NCBI GenBank assembly: GCA_028282885.1
Contig: JANQGX010000088.1
Span: 290,121-354,120 of the forward strand
Source of the DNA: SAR324 cluster bacterium
GTDB lineage: Bacteria > SAR324 > XYD2-FULL-50-16
Reading direction: 5' to 3'
Length of the DNA stretch: 64,000 nucleotides
Positions 17,809 to 26,288 of the stretch are shown one piece after another. Position 1 is the first letter of the stretch; every line of letters begins with the position of its first letter. The notes under the pieces are model-generated. The model was not told the origin of the DNA, ran no database searches, and saw nothing but the letters and a program-made list of their open reading frames with translations. The position numbers were made by a program, and so were the translations under genes.

Positions 17809-19194
17809 TCAGCGATATTCACTGACATCTATCGAATACCGTGCGATGATTTTTTGAAGGGATTGTCTTTTGATACCACTAAGCTTGGCTGAAAGGGTGA
17901 TGTTGCCGTTTGTTTTCTGCAGGAGATGACAGACATATTCCCGGGTAAATTGCTCAATAACCTGATCCTTCAGGTCCTTGTATGGTCCCTCCAGGTTGTT
18001 ATCAATCTGCAGGTAATCCACTGCGGGAACTTCCGTGAGAATATCCTCGTTTTGAATCAACGATCCGGGAATAGTGGCAGTCCAGGATCTGATAGTATTC
18101 TCAAGCTCCCTGGTGTTTCCGGGCCAGGATCTGGTCCTCAACTGATCGATAACCTTCCTGGATACCTGTTTGGGTTCAATATCCAGCTCGCAAGCCGACT
18201 TAACGAGAAAGTAATTCACCAATAGCGGAATATCGGCTTTCAGGTCGTCGAGCGAAGGCATAACCAGAGATGCCACATTGAGACGATAAAACAGGTCTGC
18301 CCTGAACCCACCGGATTCTATCTTACTCGTGAGATCCTGGTTGGTTGCTGCCAGAATTCGCACATCCACCCGGTGACTCTTTCCTGATCCGATGGGAGTA
18401 ACTTCCTGGTTTTGTAAAACTCGGAGCAGCTTGGTTTGCAGGGATGGTGGAAGATCCCCGATTTCATCCAGGAAGATAGTGCTTCCTTCCGCCTGATCAA
18501 AAAATCCCTTTTTTACCGTATCGGCTCCGGTAAACGCCCCTTTGGTGTGACCGAAAAGTTCGCTCTCCAGCAGACCTTCCGGCAGTGCCGGACAATTTAC
18601 GGTCAGCATGGGCTTTCCACGACGCCTGCTGTTTTCATGAATGGCATGAGCTGCAAGATCCTTCCCTGTACCGGTTGCACCCGTGATCAAAACAGTGACA
18701 TCCGTCCTGCCAAGGGTTCTGATCTGATCGTGAACTTTCATCATGGAAACGCTTTTACCGACCAGGTTTTCCAGGGAGGTGCGCTCACAAATTCTTTGCT
18801 GGAGCGTGCTGTTTTCCCGGAGCAGGCGGTTTCGCTCAAATCCTTTCCTCAGAAGGCGAACCAGGTGGTCAAAATCAAACGGCTTCTGGATAAAATCATA
18901 CGCCCCTTGTTTGAGGGCTTCCACAGCGATTTCTATGGTTCCGTATGCCGTCATCATCACCACGGAAAGTTGAGGATCATACTTCAGTCCCAGGTTGAGG
19001 AGATCCATTCCATCAAGTCCCGGCATACTTATATCAGTCAATAAAAGATCCACCGGATTGGTTTTGATCAGATCCAGGGCTTTTTCACCGGTCTCCGCCG
19101 TCAAAACCTCACATTCCAGCTCTTTACCCAATGAACGTTTCAATCCCGTTAACAGATCGGCTTCGTCATCAACAATCAATAAGGTATCTTTCAT
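17809..19194 (-). CDS. Sigma-54-dependent response regulator (NtrC family)
   Basis: A 461-aa NtrC-type activator. The receiver domain (1-120) has the acidic pocket DD at 9-10 and phosphoacceptor D54 in LLTDIS. The central AAA domain has Walker A GATGTGKD (the usual GESGTGKE, slightly altered), the sigma-54-contacting GAFTGA loop and FLDEIGDLP. The C-terminus is a Fis-type helix-turn-helix (about 415-455). It begins inside the stop codon of the sensor kinase gene (ATGA overlap), so the two are translated together. It presumably binds the TGCC-N10-GGCA sites and fires the exporter's sigma-54 promoter, an inference from position. Confidence 0.95.
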   Translation of the reverse strand: MKDTLLIVDDEADLLTGLKRSLGKELECEVLTAETGEKALDLIKTNPVDLLLTDISMPGLDGMDLLNLGLKYDPQLSVVMMTAYGTIEIAVEALKQGAYDFIQKPFDFDHLVRLLRKGFERNRLLRENSTLQQRICERTSLENLVGKSVSMMKVHDQIRTLGRTDVTVLITGATGTGKDLAAHAIHENSRRRGKPMLTVNCPALPEGLLESELFGHTKGAFTGADTVKKGFFDQAEGSTIFLDEIGDLPPSLQTKLLRVLQNQEVTPIGSGKSHRVDVRILAATNQDLTSKIESGGFRADLFYRLNVASLVMPSLDDLKADIPLLVNYFLVKSACELDIEPKQVSRKVIDQLRTRSWPGNTRELENTIRSWTATIPGSLIQNEDILTEVPAVDYLQIDNNLEGPYKDLKDQVIEQFTREYVCHLLQKTNGNITLSAKLSGIKRQSLQKIIARYSIDVSEYR

Positions 19195-21197
19195 ATCTGC
19201 ACATCATGCTCCGGTATTGAACCTGCTCCATTGTGAATCGGCAAGTGAATCGTAAATGTGGTTCCCTCACCCGGTTTGGTGGAGACCGTTATTTCACCGT
19301 TATGCTGCCGGATGATCCCATAGCTGACTGATAGGCCAAGCCCTGTCCCTTGCCCTCGTGATTTGGTCGTAAAAAACGGTTCAAAGATTTTGTCCAGTGT
19401 GGCATCGGGAATACCCCTGCCGGTATCAGCCACATCAATTACGATTTGCTCATTTTGTTTATCGAAGTCCGTTCTGATATCCAGTTTGCCGCCATCAGGC
19501 ATGGCCTGAATCCCGTTCAAAATCAGGTTCATGAACACCTGTCTGATTTTGCTCTCATCAAAAACCGCTTGTTCCACTTCGGACTTGAATCGATGGGAGA
19601 TCTTAATATTCCGTTTCTTCATCTGGCTGTTGAGAACCGAAAGAATCTCCTGCAGGCAGGCATGAATATTGGTCTGTTTCATTGTGGTCTCTGAAACCCG
19701 GGCAAAATTCAGCAGGGATTCAACAATGGTTTTACAAATCGTGGCATGTTTACGAATCACTTCGGTATCTTCCCTGATTTGTGGGTCAACCTCCCCGTTA
19801 CGCACTATCAGATCGCCATAACAGAGAATAACTCCCAGGGGATTGTTGATTTCATGTGCCACTCCCGCTGCCAGTTGTCCGATGGAAGCAAGGCGTTCGG
19901 TCTGGGCCAAATGTTTATCTATCTTCTTACGTTCGGTAATATCCCGGATCACCCCCTCGAAACCGTTAAACTCATGGTGATCATTCAAAAGCCTCTTGGC
20001 GGAAATGGAACAGATCAAATGGTTTCCTCTCTCCGTCACCATGGTATGTTCCAATTCAGTGACAGCGGCCTTATCACGTATTGAGCGGAAAAGCTCATTC
20101 CCTTCTTCAATACTGACAAAGAGCTGGGTGAAATGGGCATTCACCAGGTATCCCGAGGAATCACTCACTTCAAAAAGCTCAATCCCCGCTTCATTCAAAT
20201 CGGTGATTCTACCCTCCGCATCGCAAACAAAAATCGCATCCGGGGAAGCCTGAAAAAGCGTTTTATACTTCTCTTCGGATTCCGTCAATTCATCATGTAC
20301 CTGCTTCAGGTTCTCAGCCACCTTTTCAAAGGCGAATTTAATCTGTTCCACTTCATCATGACTCCGGTTGTCGTGGCGTTCCAACTCACTCCGATTGGCC
20401 GGTACCAGGGCCCGAAAAGTTAAGAGGAGTCTCTTCAGGTGTCGGATCACGGTTCTGTTGAACAGCAGGGCAAAAAGCGCAAAAAGAGAAAAGAGAGAGA
20501 TAAAACCGAAGACAAAAACCCAGGCCGTTTTTTCTTTGATTGCAAGATTGGTTTTATCCATGGGGATATAGATGGTATCAGCCCCTACAATATCTCCCAC
20601 CACGTATCCGAAGCTTTGTTCCGTACCATAAATGGCTGTCAGCTCCTCGGGGGCATCCTCCGGTAAACCGTGGCAGGTCAGGCAGGGTTTCTCTGCACGA
20701 ATTGGCATCATTCGCACATAAAAGTTATTGCCCTCTTTTTCAACCATTCCCTGCCACTGTTTCTTCTCCGGGTTAGCCTCAAACCACTGCATCATCTCCT
20801 TCTCAAACAGGTCGGCCTGGTTCACAGGATTCCGGGGATTGATAGCTGAACGACGATAATTCAGATCGGGAAGGGTATGTTTCAGCTTGTTCATAATCTG
20901 ACGGGATATGTAGGAGGTTGACATGGCTTCCAGTATAAACTGATCGGAAGGCAGGGTTCGCCGTATCCTGGGTCTAAGCACATCCTTCACATAGGATCGG
21001 ATGGAGGAAGCCGTTGTCAGATAGATTTCCGTTTTTGTGTAAATAAATGCAAGCGCCTGATTATGCATATTTTGATATTGATACCAGGATGCTCCCACAC
21101 AACAGATAAGAAGAATCAAAGCTGCCCCCAGGTAAAACTGGGTTTTTATGCTGAGATCCCTCATGATGCCGTTTTCTTGCGAATTAATGCTCAACAT
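19191..21197 (-). CDS. Sensor histidine kinase with periplasmic c-heme (DUF3365) domain
   Basis: A 668-aa membrane kinase. Helix 1 is at about 20-38 and helix 2 at about 226-247. Between them lies a periplasmic DUF3365-like domain carrying C172-L-T-C175-H176, a covalent heme c site. A HAMP-like linker, a PAS domain (about 312-425), the HisKA box with H448 in VAHEINNPLG, and an intact HATPase (DTGRGI, GTGLGL) follow. It probably senses redox state or a small ligand binding the heme and phosphorylates the coupled sigma-54 regulator. The ATG is preceded by AAAGG at eight bases. Together with the exporter this forms one signalling unit. Confidence 0.93.
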   Translation of the reverse strand: MLSINSQENGIMRDLSIKTQFYLGAALILLICCVGASWYQYQNMHNQALAFIYTKTEIYLTTASSIRSYVKDVLRPRIRRTLPSDQFILEAMSTSYISRQIMNKLKHTLPDLNYRRSAINPRNPVNQADLFEKEMMQWFEANPEKKQWQGMVEKEGNNFYVRMMPIRAEKPCLTCHGLPEDAPEELTAIYGTEQSFGYVVGDIVGADTIYIPMDKTNLAIKEKTAWVFVFGFISLFSLFALFALLFNRTVIRHLKRLLLTFRALVPANRSELERHDNRSHDEVEQIKFAFEKVAENLKQVHDELTESEEKYKTLFQASPDAIFVCDAEGRITDLNEAGIELFEVSDSSGYLVNAHFTQLFVSIEEGNELFRSIRDKAAVTELEHTMVTERGNHLICSISAKRLLNDHHEFNGFEGVIRDITERKKIDKHLAQTERLASIGQLAAGVAHEINNPLGVILCYGDLIVRNGEVDPQIREDTEVIRKHATICKTIVESLLNFARVSETTMKQTNIHACLQEILSVLNSQMKKRNIKISHRFKSEVEQAVFDESKIRQVFMNLILNGIQAMPDGGKLDIRTDFDKQNEQIVIDVADTGRGIPDATLDKIFEPFFTTKSRGQGTGLGLSVSYGIIRQHNGEITVSTKPGEGTTFTIHLPIHNGAGSIPEHDVQI

Positions 21198-21320
21198 GGG
21201 TCTGACCTTTCCAAGTTTGAATGTTCATAAAATACTGCACTATCATCTCCCGTTTCGCTCTCCGTACCACAGCCGGAGCTTCTCATCCAGACGTTTATTG
21301 GATTTTTTTCAGGTTAAGCG

Positions 21321-21349
21321 TTGACAGAGTCAATTTATGAAGTTAATAC
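21321..21349 (+). promoter_or_regulatory. Candidate sigma-70 promoter of the RpiR gene
   Basis: TTGACA (21321-21326), a 17-bp spacer and TAATAC (21344-21349) in the right orientation. The -10 lies inside the first GAAGT-N4-ACTTC palindrome, which would give simple repression. The -10 is a weak match (3 of 6). Confidence 0.4.
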
Positions 21350-21352
21350 TTC
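21339..21352. promoter_or_regulatory. RpiR-type operator 1 (GAAGTTAATACTTC)
   Basis: A perfect GAAGT-N4-ACTTC inverted repeat overlapping the candidate -10. Three copies occur between the divergently read kinase gene and the RpiR gene. Confidence 0.6.
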
Positions 21353-21368
21353 AACTAAAAAATCGTTT

Positions 21369-21382
21369 GAAGTGAAAACTTC
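21369..21382. promoter_or_regulatory. RpiR-type operator 2 (GAAGTGAAAACTTC)
   Basis: The second GAAGT-N4-ACTTC copy, with a different centre but identical arms, 30 bp after copy 1 (about three helical turns). Confidence 0.6.
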
Positions 21383-21462
21383 TAAATATTTTCAATTCTT
21401 AGCGCAATATCCAAAAATATCGAAAATTTTGGTACAGAATTATAAACTTTGTCTCTATTTTG

Positions 21463-21476
21463 GAAGTTAATACTTC
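21463..21476. promoter_or_regulatory. RpiR-type operator 3 (GAAGTTAATACTTC)
   Basis: The third copy, identical to the first, 94 bp after copy 2 (about nine helical turns) and 54 bp before the RpiR start codon. The phasing would allow looping between bound dimers. Confidence 0.6.
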
Positions 21477-21529
21477 GGATTCACTTTGATTTTAAAATTG
21501 AATCATAAACCTCAACAAGGAAATCGGCG

Positions 21530-22378
21530 GTGAAGAATATACTCAAGAAGATCAAAACCAAATATACAGATCTGTCTCCCAGTGAAAAAAAAGTAGCGGA
21601 TTATCTGATCGCCAACTACCAGACGGTTGCTTTTTTGAGTTGCCAGGAGTTGGGGAGACAAGCGGGTGCCAGTGACACCACCGTCATCAGGCTATCCAAC
21701 AAGCTGGGTTATGAAGGCTTTTTGCAGTTGAAGAAGGAACTCCAGGAGGTGGTCCAGGACAAGATTTCCCCATCAGAGAAATTCTCAAAGACTGCCAAGA
21801 GCGTCACTGCCAAAAACTTCATTGTGGAGACCTACCAGCAGGAAATGTCCAGCCTGGAAAAGACCTTTGGCATGATTGACACGGATGAGGTTCTCACCAT
21901 CATCGAGAAGATTAACTCCGCCAGGAAGATTTTCGCCATGGGACTCGGGTTGTCCGCTGCGACCATTCGCTATCTCTGCAATCGCCTGAGAAGAATCAGT
22001 AAGGATGTGGTGGAGATCAATTCCAGTGCATACTCACTGGTGGAAAAGATCTCCCAGCTATCCAAAGAGGATCTGCTAATCGCCTTTGATTTTCCCCGCT
22101 ATTCCAATGATGTTTTTAAAACCCTTCGCTATGCCAAAGAGGATATCGGAGCCACGACCGTTCTGATCACCGATAACCTGGTCAATCCGTCTCTCGAGTA
22201 CAGCGATGACTATATCTTCGCTTGTAATGAGTCACTAGGGTTTACCAACTCCACCATCAGTTCCGATTTTATTGCCAGTATCTTGACCGTGGGAGTTGCC
22301 CTTGGTGCAAAAGAGTCATCCTTATCCCAATTGGGTAAGAATGAGCAATTTGCCAAAATCCTGGGTCATTCAAACTGA
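21530..22378 (+). CDS. RpiR/MurR family transcriptional regulator
   Basis: A 282-aa RpiR-type regulator. The N-terminal helix-turn-helix (about 1-77, SPSEKKVADYLIANY and ASDTTVIRLSNKLGYEGF) is followed by a SIS phosphosugar-type ligand domain (about 110-260). The GTG start at 21530 has AAGGA upstream. It heads the transporter/creatininase cluster 40 bp before the binding-protein gene. Three identical-arm palindromes upstream are the likely operators, so autoregulation and control of the importer are probable. SIS ligands are usually sugar phosphates, but members linked to peptide or amine uptake exist, so the effector is open. Confidence 0.92.
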   Translation: MKNILKKIKTKYTDLSPSEKKVADYLIANYQTVAFLSCQELGRQAGASDTTVIRLSNKLGYEGFLQLKKELQEVVQDKISPSEKFSKTAKSVTAKNFIVETYQQEMSSLEKTFGMIDTDEVLTIIEKINSARKIFAMGLGLSAATIRYLCNRLRRISKDVVEINSSAYSLVEKISQLSKEDLLIAFDFPRYSNDVFKTLRYAKEDIGATTVLITDNLVNPSLEYSDDYIFACNESLGFTNSTISSDFIASILTVGVALGAKESSLSQLGKNEQFAKILGHSN

Positions 22379-22418
22379 TCCGGATCCGTTTATTCAATTC
22401 AATCGAGAGGAGAGAAAA

Positions 22419-24086
22419 ATGAAACGCAGAAATCTACTGCTGCCTATAGCGTTGGCCTGTCTGCTTTTGACAACGGCAGGTTTGAGCACAAAGGCCACCG
22501 CCGCCACCTTTGATGAAAAAGACAAGGTTCCCGGATTCAATTTCTGGATCACCAGCCAGACCTATGACCCTGTCCGATATGAGATTGGTCTTATGGTTGC
22601 CAAGAAATGGGAAAAACTGGGTTTTGATATCGAGATCACGGCCCTGGAGTGGGCAACCATGTCCAGTAAAGGGATGAAAGGTCACGAGCATGACGTTTTT
22701 ATGATTCAGTGGGGCGGAAAACCGGAACGGGTGGATCCCATGCATTGGCTCTACACCCTTCATCATTCCAACGAATCGCGCTCCGGGGGTTACAATGTAG
22801 CAGGGTATCAGAACGCGGCATATGACCGGATTGTAGAGGGATTTGTCAAATCGGTGAATCTGGATGAACGCCAAAAGAACGCTTTCAAAGCACAGGAAAT
22901 CCTCTCCCGCGATGTTCCACAACCTCCCCTGATTCATCGAATCATTACCCATGCCTATAACAGCAGGGATTTCACAAACCCGACTTATGCCATGGGGGAA
23001 GGGCTGAACAGTTTCTGGAACTGGCTCAGTATTACCCCGAAAGGTGAGCGCAAGAGTGCCAAATTCGGTTATGTAACAGATATTAAGCTATTGAATCCGC
23101 TTTCAACCAAGACGGGTGCCGATATCTATATGTTGCGCATGATCTATGATTCGTTAATTCGCATGGACGCCGAAGGTAAACCGGTTCCCTGGGCAGCCGA
23201 ATCATACAAGTATCTTGATGAGACCACCATTAGAGTTGTTCTGAAAGAAGGAATGACCTTTCATGACGGAAAAGCCGTCACTGTGGAAGATGTCAAGTAC
23301 ACCTTTGATCTGATCTTGAGTGTTAAATCGCCCTATTACGCCTCCAAGGTAAAAAAACTGAAGAGCGTTGCCATCACCGGCAAGAATGAACTGACTTTCA
23401 CCCTTTCCGAACCATACGCTCCATTTATCTCCAACGGCTTTGGTACGGTTTGTATTCTTCCCAAACATATCTGGCAGAAGAAATACGAAACAGCGGGGAA
23501 AGACGGCATTTTAAAATGGGACAACAGTAAGCCCGTCGGTAGTGGACCATTTAAATTTGAATACTGGAGACCCAACGAAGAGATGAAGCTGACCCGGTTC
23601 GCTTCCCATTTTCGACCACCAAAGATCGAAGAGTTTATCAGGATTCCCTATGCCAAGGCCTATGGTGTTGTTCAGGGGCTTCAGGCCGGGGAAATTGATG
23701 CGGCGGGCTGGTCACTGCTTCCTCTTGAAAGGCAGACCCTGTCCAGTTTCAAACACCTGACCATCAATACCATCGACGACCAGGGGTATTACATGCTTCA
23801 TTATAATATGCGCAAAAAGCCTTTCAATGATGTACGTGTCAGAAGAGCCTTAACCTATGCGATTCCCAAGAAAATGATCGTGGAGCTGATCTTCTCCGGA
23901 CAGGCTGTTCCGGCCTATTCAACGGTGGCTGCTGTCAATAAATTCTGGCACAACCCGGGTGTGGAAAAGATTGGGGATGATTTCAAGAAAGCCAAGGACA
24001 TTCTGAAGCAAGCCGGTTTTCGCTGGGATGACAAAGGGAAGCTTTTCTATCCCCAAAACTACTCGGTGCAGACCATCACAAAATAG
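22419..24086 (+). CDS. Peptide/nickel-type substrate-binding protein (SBP family 5), circularly permuted
   Basis: A 555-aa periplasmic binding protein with signal peptide 1-29; the ATG follows GAGAGGAGAG. Its segments are in rearranged order. Residues about 40-207 (YDPVRYEIGLMVAKKWEKLG, ALEW, YQNAAYDRIVEG, EGLNSFWNWLSI) correspond to what is normally the C-terminal third of family 5 proteins. Residues about 212-555 (FGYVTDIKLLNPLST, FHDGKAVTVEDVKYTFD, GSGPFKF, DVRVRRALTYAI, KAKDILKQAGF) correspond to the normal N-terminal two thirds. The normally ordered relative at 56638-58191 shows the opposite arrangement. Both halves look complete, the frame is unbroken and the signal peptide is at the new N-terminus. 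It feeds the ABC permeases and ATPases that follow. The ligand is unknown. Confidence 0.87.
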   Translation: MKRRNLLLPIALACLLLTTAGLSTKATAATFDEKDKVPGFNFWITSQTYDPVRYEIGLMVAKKWEKLGFDIEITALEWATMSSKGMKGHEHDVFMIQWGGKPERVDPMHWLYTLHHSNESRSGGYNVAGYQNAAYDRIVEGFVKSVNLDERQKNAFKAQEILSRDVPQPPLIHRIITHAYNSRDFTNPTYAMGEGLNSFWNWLSITPKGERKSAKFGYVTDIKLLNPLSTKTGADIYMLRMIYDSLIRMDAEGKPVPWAAESYKYLDETTIRVVLKEGMTFHDGKAVTVEDVKYTFDLILSVKSPYYASKVKKLKSVAITGKNELTFTLSEPYAPFISNGFGTVCILPKHIWQKKYETAGKDGILKWDNSKPVGSGPFKFEYWRPNEEMKLTRFASHFRPPKIEEFIRIPYAKAYGVVQGLQAGEIDAAGWSLLPLERQTLSSFKHLTINTIDDQGYYMLHYNMRKKPFNDVRVRRALTYAIPKKMIVELIFSGQAVPAYSTVAAVNKFWHNPGVEKIGDDFKKAKDILKQAGFRWDDKGKLFYPQNYSVQTITK

Positions 24087-24175
24087 ACACGGGGCAACGA
24101 TTCCTGCGGATCAGTTTACGATCCCGTCTGAATCATTGCCACCCCAAACGATTCAAACCTGCCATATAGGAAAAC

Positions 24176-25156
24176 ATGAGTGGTTTTGGCAAATACATGC
24201 TCAAGCGATTGCTGAACATGCTGTTCTCGCTCTTTGTCCTGATTACCCTGTTGTTCTTCATGTTTCGTCTGATACCGGGTGATCCCCTGAGTATGTATAT
24301 TGACGTGGATATAAGCATAGAGGCCAAGGAAATGCTGATGAAGCAGTTCGGGCTGGATAAGCCCCTCTTTGAACAGTATATCGCATACATGAAAAACCTG
24401 GCACAAGGGAACTTTGGTCTCTCCTTTCAATACAACAAGCCCGCACTGGAGATCGTAGGTGACCGATTCTGGAGCACCTGTATTCTGATGGTGACTTCCC
24501 TGGGTATTGCCTTCTTCATCGGTATTATTGCAGGTACTGTCCTGGCCTGGATGAGGGGAACCCGCTTCGAGGTATCCAGTATTACCGCCGTGCTGTTCAT
24601 CCGATGCGCTCCTGTTTTCTGGATCGGTATGATCTTCGTCATGGTATTTGCCTTCAAGTTGCAGTGGTTTCCCCTGGGAGGGATGAACACACCGGGAACA
24701 CATTTCGAGCATACCTGGCAGAAATACTTCAACACCGATTTTCTCTATCATCTGTTTCTGCCGGCCATCACCTGCGGGATCAATATGGCTGCAACACCGC
24801 TCCTGGTGATGAGGGCCTCCATGCTGGAGGTCATTAAGGAGGACTTTATCGAGCTGGCCACCGCCCGTGGATTGTCAAAAGCCAGGGTCATGTTCAAGCA
24901 TGCCATGCGGAATGCACTTCTTCCCGTGGCAACCCTGTTTGCCGTAGAGGCCGGTTTGGCCGTGGGTGGTGTTGTTCTGATCGAAACCGTATTTCGCTGG
25001 CCCGGCATGGGAAGAGAGATCGTGCTGGCAATCGGTGCCAGGGATTACCCGGTGGCACAGACCGCCTTTGTTTTGATCGGTGCCATGGTCATCCTCTTCA
25101 ATTTGCTGGCGGACATGATTTACGCCTATCTCGATCCACGGGTAACCTATAATTGA
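24176..25156 (+). CDS. ABC transporter permease, DppB type
   Basis: A 326-aa inner-membrane permease of the oligopeptide/dipeptide/nickel class. It has the family N-terminus (MLKRLLNMLFSLFVLITLLF), the FRLIPGDP motif, about six helices, and the cytoplasmic EAA loop (DFIELATARGLSKARVMFKHAMRNALLPV) that docks the ATPase. It pairs with the DppC-type permease 113 bp downstream. AGGA lies a few bases before the ATG. Confidence 0.95.
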   Translation: MSGFGKYMLKRLLNMLFSLFVLITLLFFMFRLIPGDPLSMYIDVDISIEAKEMLMKQFGLDKPLFEQYIAYMKNLAQGNFGLSFQYNKPALEIVGDRFWSTCILMVTSLGIAFFIGIIAGTVLAWMRGTRFEVSSITAVLFIRCAPVFWIGMIFVMVFAFKLQWFPLGGMNTPGTHFEHTWQKYFNTDFLYHLFLPAITCGINMAATPLLVMRASMLEVIKEDFIELATARGLSKARVMFKHAMRNALLPVATLFAVEAGLAVGGVVLIETVFRWPGMGREIVLAIGARDYPVAQTAFVLIGAMVILFNLLADMIYAYLDPRVTYN

Positions 25157-25269
25157 GAATGTAGGTTCTTTCGATTCCGCCGGTTGGAAACGATCTTCAC
25201 GAAAATCGGCCGACTGTAGCCAAACGCAAAACTTAAGGTTTACCGTTTCACAGCAGGTACACTAACAGG

Positions 25270-26163
25270 GTGAATAGAGTCGCCTCTTCATCAATAAAAA
25301 ATATGAACGCAGTTTCGGAATTTTTCTCGGTCATCAGAAAGGACAAAGTGGGGATGATCGGTATGATCCTCTTCTCCTTTTTTCTGATTATTGCCCTGGC
25401 CGCTCCCTATATCGCCCCTTTTGATCCGGTGGAGATGCAGTTCAATGAGCTTGGCAAACTGGAAAGACTGACACCGCCCAACAGCACCTATCTTTTCGGT
25501 ACCACTTCCATGGGGAGAGATATCTTCAGCCAGGTTGTGATGGGATCGCGGGTGGCGATCCTGGTTGGCGTCATTTCGGCTGTCTGTGTGGTTTTTATTG
25601 GCACAAACATCGGCTTGATCGCTGGCTACTACGGAGGAAAGGTTGATAACGCCATTATGCGTATCGTGGATATAATCTACGGTATCCCCTTCCTGCCTTT
25701 TGCCTTGATCCTGGTGGCAGTCATGGGACCGGGGATTATTAATATCATCATCGCCATTGTTCTCATCACCTGGCGGAACACAGCGCGGATTATCCGCTCC
25801 CAGGTGCTATCGATTAAACAGCGGATGTTTGTGGAAGCGGCACGCATCAGTGGAGCCAGTAATTTCAGGATCATGTACAAGTATATAGCCCCCAACGTGA
25901 TGCCGTTGTCTCTGGTCTACGTTGCACTCTCCATGGGGTACGGCATCATGACCGAGGCCAGCCTCAGCTTTCTGGGATACGGAGATCCCACCCTTCCCAG
26001 TTGGGGTAAGATTCTGTTCGAATGCTATTCCAGTCAGGCCATGTTCATTGCCTGGTGGTGGATGATTCCACCCGGACTCGCGATCCTGCTGCTGGTTCTC
26101 TCCGGATTTCTGGTCGGTCGGAGCTACGAGGAAATCGCCAATCCACGACTAAAGGAGAGATAG
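25270..26163 (+). CDS. ABC transporter permease, DppC type
   Basis: A 297-aa partner permease with the DppC hallmarks: a first helix (about 30-50) followed by APFDP, the LFGTTSMGRDIFSQVVMGSR segment, and the EAA loop around VEAARISGASNFRIMYKYIAPN. The start is uncertain: GTG 25270 or ATG 25303 both fit, with no decisive ribosome site. It forms the membrane channel with the preceding gene. Confidence 0.94.
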   Translation: MNRVASSSIKNMNAVSEFFSVIRKDKVGMIGMILFSFFLIIALAAPYIAPFDPVEMQFNELGKLERLTPPNSTYLFGTTSMGRDIFSQVVMGSRVAILVGVISAVCVVFIGTNIGLIAGYYGGKVDNAIMRIVDIIYGIPFLPFALILVAVMGPGIINIIIAIVLITWRNTARIIRSQVLSIKQRMFVEAARISGASNFRIMYKYIAPNVMPLSLVYVALSMGYGIMTEASLSFLGYGDPTLPSWGKILFECYSSQAMFIAWWWMIPPGLAILLLVLSGFLVGRSYEEIANPRLKER

Positions 26164-26288
26164 AGGTTATTACATCCTCCTGTTTCCCATTGAATTGAAT
26201 GGAACTCCCCAAAACGGTCCGGAAACAAACTTATGTATTATTCACCAAGCTAAATTAAACGGCACGGTTGAACTTAATGGTCTAATGA

